Source: Anaeramoeba flamelloides (taxonomy: Eukaryota; Metamonada; Anaeramoebidae). From it: a stretch of DNA of 64,000 nucleotides. The DNA lies in NCBI GenBank assembly GCA_027625915.1, contig JANTQA010000036.1:8949001-9013000 (forward strand), given 5' to 3'. Position 1 is the first letter of the stretch, and every line of letters starts with the position of its first letter. The translations under genes and the position numbers were made by a program. The notes under the pieces are model-generated. The model did no database searches. It had not been told where the DNA came from and saw only the letters and a program-made list of their open reading frames with translations. Of the stretch, positions 49,201 to 58,561 are shown one piece after another.

Positions 49201-50230
49201 CACGAATATTCATACTCCTCGAATTGAAAATCCTAATTTCACCTTAACCAACCAACCCGATGAGGTTGATTCTCCGTTTTTTTTAAAAATTATTTCTTCA
49301 GATCAATCAATTACAAAAAAGGATTTTTCACAAAAGATTTGCTTAATCATTGAAAGTTTGAGAACAAATATCAAATCAAATAAATTACAATTAAATATTT
49401 ACAATGATGAGGACGAGGATAATGATCAAAATGGAAATATTGAAAAAAAATTTTTTACAAAAAATCAAATTTTAAGAATCAAAAGAACGGAACAAAAAGC
49501 TCTTCGATTAATTATTTTATTCAAAACTTTTAACAAAATTTTGGGCTCTTTAGAAAGCTTTTATCCAGGGCTAGATCAAATTGCACAAATTGAAAAAATG
49601 AAGAAATTAAAGCAAGAAAAATTAAAGCAAACACAATACAAACTGCAAATGGAATACCAAAAACAACAACAAAAAGAAAATGCAAATAGTTTGAATAATA
49701 GCACTACCAATAAGAATAATAATAGTAGTGGCACTAATAGCAACAATAACAATAATAAAAATAATGATAATTATAACAATATTAATATGAAGAATGAAAA
49801 TAAGAAATTAACTTTACAAAACAACGAAAATACAAAAAATGAATCCAAGAATATTAATTTAAAGAATAATGAAAATTATCAAAAATTATGGGAAACCGTA
49901 AACCATATCTTCCCAATTAAAGAATCATTTGTTATGGCAATGACTCAATCGCAAGGAAACCAAAAATCTAAATGGATTAAAACGAAAATCACCTTAAAAA
50001 AAAATTTTATTGCGATTTCAAAAAAACCTTATGTGAAGATCGATGATCTGTTGATAATCGACTCAACTATTCGAATTTCTCCTTCAGACAGAGTAATTAA
50101 AAAAAAAAATTCTTTCACCCTTAAAAAACAAGCTGGTACTGTGTTTAGATTTTTTATTTGTAATAAAGCTGAAGAAAGAGATGATTGGGTGGATAAAGTT
50201 CGAAAGGTTAGAAGAAATCAATATGATTAA
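35561..50230 (+). CDS. CH-coiled coil-RasGAP-PH protein, seven exons (IQGAP-like signalling protein)
   Basis: Exons: 35561-35758, 40391-40555, 40686-40781, 43715-44368, 44675-44904, 45066-45306, 48203-50230. They join in phase to 1203 residues, ATG to TAA. Residues ~25-145 form a calponin-homology domain like fimbrin/IQGAP (LLLRWVNF...ISNFSNDLS/DCRIFIQILNYF...RATKMINLL...IIQGKEIPNIQFL); the slash marks intron 1. A Lys/Gln run and a coiled coil (~233-305) follow. The RasGAP domain (~590-830) has the arginine finger in GSLFRANNIATKM (Arg655) and the FLRFICPAI motif. After an Asn-rich linker (~1014-1065) comes a PH domain (~1115-1200) ending EERDDWVDKVRKVR. It should bind actin through CH and speed GTP hydrolysis by Ras-type GTPases at membranes. 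IQ motifs and the IQGAP C-terminal domain are not seen. Intron lengths are 4632, 130, 2933, 306, 161 and 2896 bp. The first donor is GTTTGT. Confidence 0.8.
36629..37104. mobile_element. MITE, ~475 bp with ~50-bp arms, Tc1-like
   Basis: The left arm CAGTGATGTAAATAACCCGT and the inverted right arm CGTGGTGTAAATAACCCGTG match over ~50 bp. Both continue into TTAACCCATTACTAAAATTT. TA flanks both ends. A ~41-codon open stretch on the minus strand (ending near 36,706) may be residual coding sequence; I cannot assign it. Confidence 0.75.
37209..37721. mobile_element. ~500-bp non-autonomous element, copy 2 of 3
   Basis: The arms at 37209-37316 and 37612-37721 are near-perfect inverses over ~108 bp, including CCATACCTGAAAATAATACC and AGACACGATTTTTAA. 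This is the best-preserved copy of the family, so probably the youngest of the three. It lies in intron 1 of the CH-RasGAP gene. It does not code for protein. Confidence 0.85.
37735..38206. mobile_element. Element with internal ~217-bp tandem duplication
   Basis: Ends CAGCCGTTTTAAAAATGAG and (inverted) TAGTCCTTTTAAAAAAGTGG are flanked by TA and resemble the ends of the MITE at 22398. Inside are two head-to-tail units of ~217 bp. Each contains TTCTATTTTAAAAAAGTGAA, TAATAAAGTGAGGGTTCA and AAATATGGCGTA, and ends in CACTTTTTTAAAA. It starts only ~14 bp after the preceding element. Confidence 0.7.
38543..38801. mobile_element. Element with CCCTAATAAAAAAA termini and GTTATAA subterminal repeats
   Basis: This 259-bp element starts CCCTAATAAAAAAAGTTTTT and ends with the inverse (TTTTTTTATTAGGG), arms ~25 bp. 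The interior holds at least nine GTTATA motifs on plus and two on minus, many as (A/G/T)TGTTATAAA. Dense short motifs next to inverted ends are typical of transposase-binding regions; that role is inferred. There is no open frame of note. Confidence 0.7.
40157..40198. repeat. (AT)n microsatellite, ~41 bp
   Basis: Pure AT dinucleotide run in intron 1, ~190 bp before the exon 2 acceptor. Confidence 0.95.
41582..42181. mobile_element. Foldback/MITE-like element, 600 bp, with coding-like interior
   Basis: Arms of ~85 bp (41582-41667 and 42097-42181) are almost perfect inverses, sharing AAGACCACAAAAGCAAAGAG, GTTCAGTAATTATTGTACTG and AAGTTATGATTGGTTTGTAA. The interior has stretches on the minus strand that look translated. 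One, ~42,020-41,915, includes ADVGIEEIIGDEDKSIQ and GFKFQPVLDIKV. Another, ~41,865-41,745, includes VRASLATLNWNYRKLN. Their frames do not join as they stand. It may be an internally deleted DNA transposon or one that picked up host coding sequence. Confidence 0.7.
42917..43520. repeat. Cluster of hairpins and short tandem units (CTAACGGC family)
   Basis: It opens with four ~10-bp units (TCAAGTGCCG, TCAAGTGCAG, TCAAGTACCG, TAGAGTGCCT). Next is a near-perfect 68-bp hairpin at 42959-43026 (TTTTCCAGAATTCAAAAGAA against its inverse), then CTAACGGCG and a second weaker palindrome. A second copy of the hairpin lies at 43119-43186. CGGCACTTG at ~43,193 inverts the opening CAAGTGCCG, so 42918-43200 may be one unit. 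Up to 43,520 further TTCTAGGTTT and CTAACGGC units follow. A related single hairpin is at 33624-33730. Confidence 0.65.
45805..46574. mobile_element. ~770-bp non-autonomous element, copy 1 of 2
   Basis: It aligns along its whole length with 57808-58561. Shared landmarks include ATTTTTGGTGAAATGTAGAT (the other copy differs slightly), TTTATGTTGATAATTATTG, CAATAAGATTTATAAT, ATTACAACATACTTT and, at the end, GATGACGTTAAT. The left end (AAAGGGGTAGGGTCTATC) is a decayed version of AAGGGATTAGCGTCTACC in copy 2. A (TA)n run at 46477-46500 has grown inside it. It is not coding. Confidence 0.75.
46477..46500. repeat. (TA)n microsatellite
   Basis: Alternating TA run inside the ~770-bp element; absent from the second copy. 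Confidence 0.9.
47400..47960 (-). pseudogene. Decayed 3' fragment of a LINE-type reverse transcriptase ORF
   Basis: On the minus strand one frame gives WANQKVKFLGFEEIS, then SLTGLNRDTYKWEKG, then FPFCPKKFDDVDHFIWEF followed by KARRHWKKQLKKI, with a few in-frame stops. This fits the region after the reverse transcriptase of non-LTR elements (Cys-rich zf-RVT part: LxTG...CPxC...HxxxxC). Two of the expected cysteines are missing. No upstream reverse transcriptase core is present here, so it is a truncated, old piece. It lies antisense in intron 6. Confidence 0.5.
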
Positions 50231-51342
50231 TTTTTTATTATTATATTATGATATGATTTCTTGATTTTTTCTTTGATCAGTTATCTTTTTATTTTTGATT
50301 TTTTTTTTTTTTGATTTTATTTATATTTATATTTTATGATTAATTTTGTAAATTCATTTCGAGTTCTTTCGCCATGTCATTATATTATTTATAAATATCG
50401 TTTAATAAAAATTTTATATTCAAATAATTAATATAGGATAAATTAATCAAATTAATAAAAACTCTTTTTTTTTTTTTTTTTTTTTTTTTTTACCAATTTT
50501 TATTTTTATAAAATACAGACAAGTTAACCTGTCTTAACTTACTGGATTAATATCTTTTTTGAAAATTTTGATTGCTTCAAAAGAAGCACATGTATCATTG
50601 TAAAATACATTTTTAAATCAATTCTTGATTAATTACTTGAGTTTGATTAAAACTTAAAATTGTTATCTGAGAATTGAAAATAAAAATATATTCAACACTT
50701 TGATGTTTATTTCATATTTTATTTTCAAATTTCTGAAAATCAAAAAAATGAAAAATATTTTATTTAATAAACATTAAATAAAATGGGAAGCTAATCAATT
50801 CATTAATAAATATAGAGAACTATTTTTTTTATTTTGTAAAGAGTGAAAAATATGGATAAGAAATCGTAGAAAACAATTTTAATTATTTGAGAGTTGGAAT
50901 ATTTTCTAAATATGTGATTTAGGTTTGTTAATTTTAATTTTTATATCTTCAATTAAAATAAATAAATAAATGATTTAATAAATCTTTTAAAAATAATAAT
51001 ACCTTTTAAACAAAATTATATATTTTATACCCTCTTTTTTTTTTAGACCAAAATATAATTTTAAAAGTTATATTATCACCCTCAAGAACTTCAAATTGAT
51101 TATAATAGTAAAAGAAATAAAAAATTTTAACATATGTGTACAATTTTCTTCGTTATGAAATCAATTTAATTAATTATTTTCAGTGTTTGTATATCCATTC
51201 TTTTTGATTTTTTGGGATTTTTTTTTAATGATCCAATTTCTTTTTTCAAATGGGGAATTGGGCACTTTTAACAGTAACAAAGTTTATTTTCAAGAAATAA
51301 TTAGCTATTAATGTTGTAAAATTATATATATATATATATATA

Positions 51343-52851
51343 AATATCCCTTAGCACCCTAAATAACCTAAAAACATTTCAAACAAAAATTTTAATTTGA
51401 AATGTTATCAAAGGATAAAAAGGTATAGAATTAATAAACAATTATCTTAGAAAGAAAATTTTATAATTAAAAATTGTATAGTTACTTAAAATAAAAAAAT
51501 AACTTGAAAAAAAAATTTTTCATCATTTGGTAAATTTTTTTTTTGGTTACCGTGATTTTATTATTTTTCCAAATTTTGTCAAAATAAATTTTTTATTTTT
51601 TTTTGAAAAGTTTGTCTAGACATCAAAAACCTCTTAGTTTTAACATTTAAAATACATCATACTTTACTGGAAATTTTTTGGGGCCCTTTGTGCCCCAAAA
51701 TTGCTTAAAATGCTTGATTAAATTTTTTATTCATTATAAAGGTTATTATAACATCACATAGAAAATTTGTTTTATCGATTGATTACTATTCAATATCAAT
51801 ATCTATATTAGATTCTAAATAATTTGAAAATAAAAAAAAATATAAATTAAATTAGAAAAAAAAATCAAATTTTTTTTCATTGCAAAATTTTACAATTTTT
51901 TCAACAAGATTTTTTTTCAATTTTAAAATGATTTGGCAAATAGTTCGAGTCAGATTAATAATTGGTTTTTTTTTTATTTTTTTACAATTTTTTAATTTTT
52001 GATTTTTAAAATCTAGACATGAAATAAACAATATTGTTGAATTAGAGACCATATATCAGAACTTATTTAACAAGATCTGGATTAATTTATTAAGGAAAAA
52101 TCCAAATATCCCAAATATATTATTCAAATTTTTACTAATAACAAAATGCAATAAAAAAATTTTTGGTTTCGGAGATTATTTTATTCTATTGGAATAATAT
52201 TTAAGAGTTATTTATATTTTATTTTAAATTTAGGTATAAATATTTTATCGGTTAAAAAGTAATTTATATTTGTTTTATTCCAATTTAATAAATTGAAATT
52301 ATTTTACAAATTTTTTTTTTTTTTTGATTTTCAAGTAATTTTCTATTACTTAAATAAAAGTTTTAGAAAATTAACCATATTAAAAATTTAATTTTGGCCA
52401 AAAGATATAAATTTCATTATTCTCTTATTTAGATATTTATTGAAATTTTTTCTAAAAAAAAAATTAAATTTAAAAGTAATTTATTTTTTTATTTATTTTT
52501 TTTATCATAAAATTAACAAAATTGTTTGGTGGTTATTATTAATAAATCAATGTGTTGAGTTTTGAATTACTATTAATGTAATAAAATTTCCGATTTAAAA
52601 AAATAAAATAAAAATAAAAATCTTTAAAAAAAAATGTAAAAATGAATAATTATTATTTTCTTTTTCAATTTCAAAAAAAAAATCAATAACTGAAATACTT
52701 TATCTTTGAACTATTTAGACTTTTTATAATAATTCAAATCTGGATTAAAGACAAATAAGAAAATTAATATATTAGTAGATCAATATCATTTTAAATCTAA
52801 TTTAAAAAACTTGATGAAATAAAGGCAAATCCGGGGTGCTAAGGGATATAT
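51343..52851. mobile_element. Possible 1.5-kb element with 16-bp inverted ends
   Basis: The left end is TATCCCTTAGCACCC and the right end GGGTGCTAAGGGATA, an exact inversion over 15-16 bp, flanked by TA-rich sequence. The interior is AT-rich with no long frame. Only the termini support it. Confidence 0.35.
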
Positions 52852-53389
52852 ATGAAGATAAATTCTCAAAATTTCTATTGATGAAATAAAGCTTGCAGAA
52901 AAGTTTAATCCCTATTTCAAAATAAAAAGTGTGTATTTTTTTGGTTATGAAAGATAAATACATTAATCAACCTAGGAAACTCGCAATAAACGTTCAGAAA
53001 ATATGGTATTGATTTAAAAAATTTCTTTTATTCTAATAGAAATTCAAAAATAAAAAATCAAATTAGAAAATAGTTTTCAAAAAATCAATAAAATTTCTTA
53101 TCAAAACAACAAAAAAATTAAAAAAAAACTGAGAATATTATGGAAAAAACCAGGAAAATTTTCAACAAATTGCATTCCTTTTTTAAATTTTACTGAAAAT
53201 ATCAAGACGAGTTTACTTCCAAAATTGATTTGAACTTAGGTATACTACTGGTTAGTAGATAAGATGTTACACAAGGAACAAGAATAAAAAAAAAGGGAGG
53301 ATTATATTTTGAAATACAGAGATTATAGTCTATATACACACATTATTTTGATCACAGTATAATTAAAAAATAATAAATTAGTTTATATT

Positions 53390-53600
53390 TGTTTTTGTGG
53401 GTTCTTTGTAGTTATCTTCTTGTTTCAAAGAGTTAGATCCTGAGTTCCAAAAAGAAATAGCATCCCTTATTGTTACATTTGTTCAACAATCACCTTTTAT
53501 AATTCTTCGTTTTGGATATCCTTCCAGACTCAAAATAATAAGATATTGTTCACGTGCTAAGATGATATCCATTGCTCTTTGAAATCCTCAATATAATCTT
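53390..53600 (-). pseudogene. Relic resembling a Tc1/mariner transposase helix-turn-helix
   Basis: From an ATG near 53,580 the minus strand reads MDIILAREQYLIILSLEGYP then KRRIIKGDC and a stop, continuing in the same frame with TNVTIRDAISFWNSGSNSLK. The spacing recalls the N-terminal HTH of Tc1-like transposases (EGxSxRxIA...S..TV...NTGS..D). Only ~60 codons remain. The plus strand also has a 57-codon frame here (53412-53582, FKELDPEFQKEIASLIVTF) after an acceptor-like TTTGTAG, so the strand assignment is uncertain. Confidence 0.35.
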
Positions 53601-53777
53601 ATATCACTTTGAACAATATCATATTTTTCGTTCTTCCTGGTCAAACTCAGATTATAACAAGAAGATTCATTCCAAATCAATTACAATAGAGCTCTGTGAT
53701 TTTTAAGAATTATTCTAATCAATTTTTCTCAATCTAAAAGTGATAGTAATTCATTTATTTATTTGTTGCTTACTTGA

Positions 53778-54665
53778 TTAATTTTTAATCATAGTAAATA
53801 TTATAGAGAAAAGTATTCCAGTTAAAGTAATTAACGCAATTATACTAAATAATTGTAAGTATTTGGTTTTCTTTTTGTTTTCCAATTCGTTTGAGAAGAT
53901 AAATAAACCAATTAAAATACCATAAACCGCGCCACCCAAATGGCCACCTAAATCCACTGACTTGATCAAACCTAGACCGACCACTAGCACAATAAAAATA
54001 AAAGTTTGCCAAAAATTCATTTTGCTGACTTTTGGGTCGAAATACGACCATGTACAACAAATTTCCATTAAACGTGCACCAAATAATCCAAGTATCGCCC
54101 CTGAAGCTCCAACGCCAATTGTGTTTGTTGACAATAGAGCAGATAAGATATTTCCACCGATTCCTGATATGAAATAAATTATTGCAGTCTTTTTGGATCT
54201 CCAGACTATTTCAAATCCAAACCCTGCACGGATCTGGACATACAAATTGAAGAAGATGTGTAGAAAACCAGAATGCATTATGATTGGGAGGACCAATCGA
54301 TACACCTGACCTTGGATAATTAATTGTTTATTGTTCCCCCCGATCCGGTTTAAACAAGAGCCAGACGGTCCCAATGTGTAATTTTCTTTCACAGGAGCAA
54401 ATCCACAATAAACCAATTCAAAAATGAAATAGAGAATGTCTACAATAGAGATCCAAAACAAAAAGAACTTGGCCATTCTTTTGTAATCAACTTTCCTTTG
54501 GTTGCTACAACAATCACCTACACAACACGGACAGCACATAATACAAAGCCTCTGTTTATTCTTAATGTTTCCTTTCACATTGAGCGACCAAAAGGGATCA
54601 ACCGCTACATACTCTGTTTTTGGTATGAGTTGTATTTCAACATCTTCTTGGTAAAAATTCCTCAT
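53778..54665 (-). CDS. Rhomboid-family intramembrane serine protease
   Basis: Intronless 295-residue integral membrane protease. The catalytic serine sits in GVGASGAILGLFGA (Ser188) and the catalytic histidine in DLGGHLGGAVYG (His242). The conserved HSGFLHIFFNLYVQIRAG of helix 2 and loop 1 is present near 131-148. The first membrane helix spans ~64-87, and a last helix (~271-291) ends the protein, giving the 7-helix secretase-type layout. The soluble N-terminus has seven cysteines in 13 residues (41-53, CIMCCPCCVGDCC), likely lipid-modified or metal-binding; that is inference. It probably cleaves single-pass membrane proteins in the Golgi or at the plasma membrane. The cadherin-like protein in this window is the sort of substrate such enzymes shed, but nothing links them directly. 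Confidence 0.92.
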   Translation of the reverse strand: MRNFYQEDVEIQLIPKTEYVAVDPFWSLNVKGNIKNKQRLCIMCCPCCVGDCCSNQRKVDYKRMAKFFLFWISIVDILYFIFELVYCGFAPVKENYTLGPSGSCLNRIGGNNKQLIIQGQVYRLVLPIIMHSGFLHIFFNLYVQIRAGFGFEIVWRSKKTAIIYFISGIGGNILSALLSTNTIGVGASGAILGLFGARLMEICCTWSYFDPKVSKMNFWQTFIFIVLVVGLGLIKSVDLGGHLGGAVYGILIGLFIFSNELENKKKTKYLQLFSIIALITLTGILFSIIFTMIKN

Positions 54666-55204
54666 TAGTTAAATTACTAAAAGGGTTTTTTTTATTGCTA
54701 ATAAAACAAATATTTATTCGTCGATAATAAAATAATTGTAAAAATTTCTCAGAATGTCAAAAATTTATATTAATTTTTCCAAAAAAAGATGTTTATGTTT
54801 GGGAAGTGGTTGAATTTTTTAAAAGCTAAATACCAATTTGTATTTAAATAATAAAAAATAAATTTTTTGTTTCTTCAACACGACAAGAATAGCACAAAAA
54901 TTTCAGTCACTTTTTTTACTTGGCAACACTTTTGTTATTTTGAAATTGTTCAAAATTTTGAAAGGAATTATAAGATCAAAATTCAATAAATTTCAATTTA
55001 AAGAGTTTTTACAAGTCAAACTTTTAAACAATTAGTAATTTAAACAACTTTCAACTTTTTTGTTTTCATAAAAAGAGTTTTAAGTTATTGAAAGTTTCGA
55101 AATATTTTTCTTTCAGATAACTTTTAACAATTTCAATAACTCTCAAAATGTTATCTTTTATTAATTATTATTTTTTACCCTTTTTTTGGCTTATCATAAG
55201 TTTG

Positions 55205-55490
55205 TATCCAGTATTTGAAATTTGAAACAATATGAAAGAATATCAGAGACTGAAATCTTGCAGACTGTTAGTTTGAAAGTTCCAAAAAGTCTTGAAAGTG
55301 TTTGTGCCAATTATGCTTTTCTTGTCCAGATGAATTTTTCAATTGAGAACTATGATATATTTTGACTATTGGAACGAAATTATGGAATTTTCTTCTCCAT
55401 CCCATGAGAAGATTTTGCGACATTTAAGTTAAGGCATATGGTTGGAAAATTCGAAAAAAGACTACTTGTTCGTGTATCAAATCTAAACAT
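55205..55490 (+). pseudogene. Unidentified decayed coding fragment
   Basis: One plus-strand frame reads KQYERISETEILQTVSLK and VPKSLESVCANYAFLVQM, then after a TGA continues LLERNYGIFFSIP, TGA, EDFATFKLRHMVGKF and EKRLLVRVSNLN. G+C is higher than in the flanks and the wording is protein-like, yet two TGA codons interrupt it and no clear splice signals remove them. I do not recognise the family. It may be a dead host-gene copy. Confidence 0.35.
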
Positions 55491-57807
55491 ATTTATTATT
55501 TTAAAGTTCTCAATTCTGTAAAGATAAAAAAAATATTTTAATAGAAAAAAAACCGAGTTTATTTAGAAATGATCAAAAATTGATTTTGAAGAAAACTAAT
55601 TTTTGGTTCTTTTTGATATTTTATCATCTATTGAGATAGTATAAGTTTATTTTATTGTTTTGTTACAATTAGCTAATGTTTATTGAAATACATCTTGTGA
55701 GATTGTTTTATACATTTTTCATTTTATTTTTTGCATTTATTCAAAACCTCTGAAATAAAAATTATAAAAATTATTACAAAAAGATTTTTTGATGGTAACT
55801 TATAATATAACAAAATTAGTAAAAAAACACGCGATTGTTCCTATTTTAGTAAAAAAAATCATAAAATTGGGATAAATCTACATAATCACAAGAATATAAA
55901 AAATCGTTATAATACTCTTTACTTTTTTTTAAAAAATAAATAAGATAAAGAAAAATTATTTTTTTTGAAATCACCTTACAAAAAATGCTTTGAATTACCG
56001 AAATCAAACATTCTACAACCCATTTCCCCTTAAAAATGTTTAGAAGATTTGTAAATTGTCTTCAATTGTGTTCGAAGAAGCAAAATGTTATAAAGACTTT
56101 TTATAAAAATAAATTAAAGATTGAAAAAGTATCAAAAAAAAAAAAAAAAAAACAATAAATTAGGTCTTGAAAAAGAAATTTTTCCCTTTATTTAAATTAA
56201 CTTCATAAAATAAAAACCAAAACTGTTTCAAACCATCTATTTAGTAATTTTTTTTTGAATTGGGTCGTTTAAAATATTAATGGAATTACCTGAAAACCCA
56301 AAATAATTTACAATTTTTTTGTCGATTAAAAATATTATAAAAAGAACTTTGAAGAAACCTTAGTGTTCAGACAAAAATTTTAAGTTGTAAATAACAATTT
56401 TGGTTTGAATAAAATATTTTTTTGTAAATTTTCTTATATTAAAATAACTGAGTAGTTTTTTGTGTATTTTGAGTGTATTCGGGTATGTTAGTAAATGTTA
56501 GTATAAGCTAAATTTCAAAAATAGGGGCTGATTTTTCATCATAAAAAAAATTTGATTAATTGTTTTTTTTTTTTTGAATAATAATGTATTTTACTAAAGT
56601 GTTTAGAGATAATAATGATATAGATTAATAAATAAAAATTTAGTGTAATCATTTTATTTTTTGAAAGACAAAGGAAACAAGAAAAAAATAATCATAAAAA
56701 AATTTGCCCATAATTTTGAAATTTGGCTTATGTTAGGGTGTATGTTAGTGTATGTTTAAGAATGCTAAAGTCTGTTTGAGTTTTCTAAGATATGTACAGT
56801 GTTTAGTTGTGTTGGATTATGTTAAATTATTACTTTTTTAAAGAAAGAAGTTTAAAGAAGGTTTTGTTTAGAATTTTTTGGGCATATAAGTGTGTTGTTT
56901 CTGAGGATTAGATAATTTTTTTATTATTTTAGGAACATCTTTGAGATAAAAACATTCTCTTCTCAAAAGTTTTCTTAATGAGAGTCAAATAAAACTTATC
57001 ATTACAATAACATTGTATTAAATTTTTTAACATTGATCAGAAATGTCCCAGGCATCTAAAATTCAGATTTTTTTCACAAAAAAAAAAAAAAAAAGATTGA
57101 AATTATATTTCGAATTATTTATCATTTTTCACACCTTATTAATCCGATTCCAATATTTTGACATACCCAAAATCAAAAATGAACCAACAAAAAAGTTATT
57201 CAAATTATTTTAGTTTTCCGAACATATTATTATACTCACATTAAAGTTAGCTAGTATTTATAATTTTTATCTAAAATTATTTTTATTCAAATAAAAGAAA
57301 AAAAATATAAAACGAAAAAAAAAAATTAATGTATTCAAAATAATGAAATTAGTAGAATGAAATTTTTATTGGTATATTTATTGTAATTTCATTAACAATT
57401 GTTGATCGATTAAATGTTAAAATACCATCAACTAATTGTATGTACTTGTTCATTTGAATAATATAACTTTAAACCTGTGTTAAATCATTTGAAATTTTTT
57501 ACAATCGAACTAATCCGATAAAATAACGAAATAAATGGAAATAAAAGCAAAATAAAAAAATAAAAAAATGAGTAAAAAATTCAAAATAAAATCCAAATAG
57601 AATGTAAAGTCGGGAATTGCACTTCTTTCAACAGTTTTTAAACTGTTTCCAAATTTATAGAATTTCGTTTACTTTAAGTCAAAAAAAAAAAAAATTATAT
57701 AGAAAAAATACACTTTTATTTTAGCCTAGAATAATGAAGACTTAGTTTATAAGAAGTTCTTTAAAAGATTTTATTAATCTTTTAAAGTTTTTTCTTTTTA
57801 TCGTTGT

Positions 57808-58561
57808 TAAGGGATTAGCGTCTACCAAGGAGAAGCCTAGGATCAAAGTTTGTTGTTATTGGACCAAATCACATTAGTGAAACATGGTTCAAATGTCTCT
57901 AAAAAATCGATTAGCCAAGAAGTAATATTTGTTAATCTCATCAATTAAAAATGATCTATGTATTAGTAAAAAAAACCCGCAAATTCAGAATAAAATCTGT
58001 ATTTCACCATAAATTTTATGATTGAATGATCAATATTCAGACTACAAAGTCATAAAATATATATCTTAAATTTATGGTGAAATGTAGATTAGTTACTAAA
58101 AAATTAGTTTTTTTAAAAATTAAATAATTAATGAATAAAGTTTTTTGTCAAATTATTTCTCAAATAATGGAAATAGATTGATACTATAATTAGACTTATC
58201 AAAATCAAACAAAACTAATCAGTCTTTGTACTTTTATGTTGATTATTATTGAGATAATCTTTGAAATTCAAAAATTCTAAAAATAGTTACTTTTGGAAGT
58301 TCTAAATCTAAATTATTAAATACCAGAATACTGTATTTTGGTTTTTTTTTTTTAAATTTTGAAAAGGAATTAAAAAAATTTTTTCAAAATGAAATTTTTT
58401 AAGAGTGATCATTAGTAAAAAATGTAATAATTTATTGTGCAATAAGATTTATAATAGATTTTTTAGAGTTATTGGAGCCATGTTGCACTAATACCATTTA
58501 AACCCAATTACAACATACTTTGATTATAGAGAAATCTATGGTGACGTTAATCCCTTAGGAG
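57808..58561. mobile_element. ~755-bp non-autonomous element, copy 2 of 2
   Basis: The ends AAGGGATTAGCGTC and GACGTTAATCCCTT are inverse copies with TTA/TAA at the edges. The body aligns with 45805-46574 throughout. The ends are better preserved than in copy 1. No open frame of note. Confidence 0.75.

Larger units (their letters stand above)
50231..53777. other. AT-rich intergenic region between convergent genes
   Basis: The 3' ends of the CH-RasGAP gene (+) and the rhomboid gene (-) face each other across 3.5 kb. The region contains T-runs, a possible 1.5-kb inverted-ended element (51343-52851) and a less AT-rich relic at ~53,400-53,700. No intact gene seen. Confidence 0.6.
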
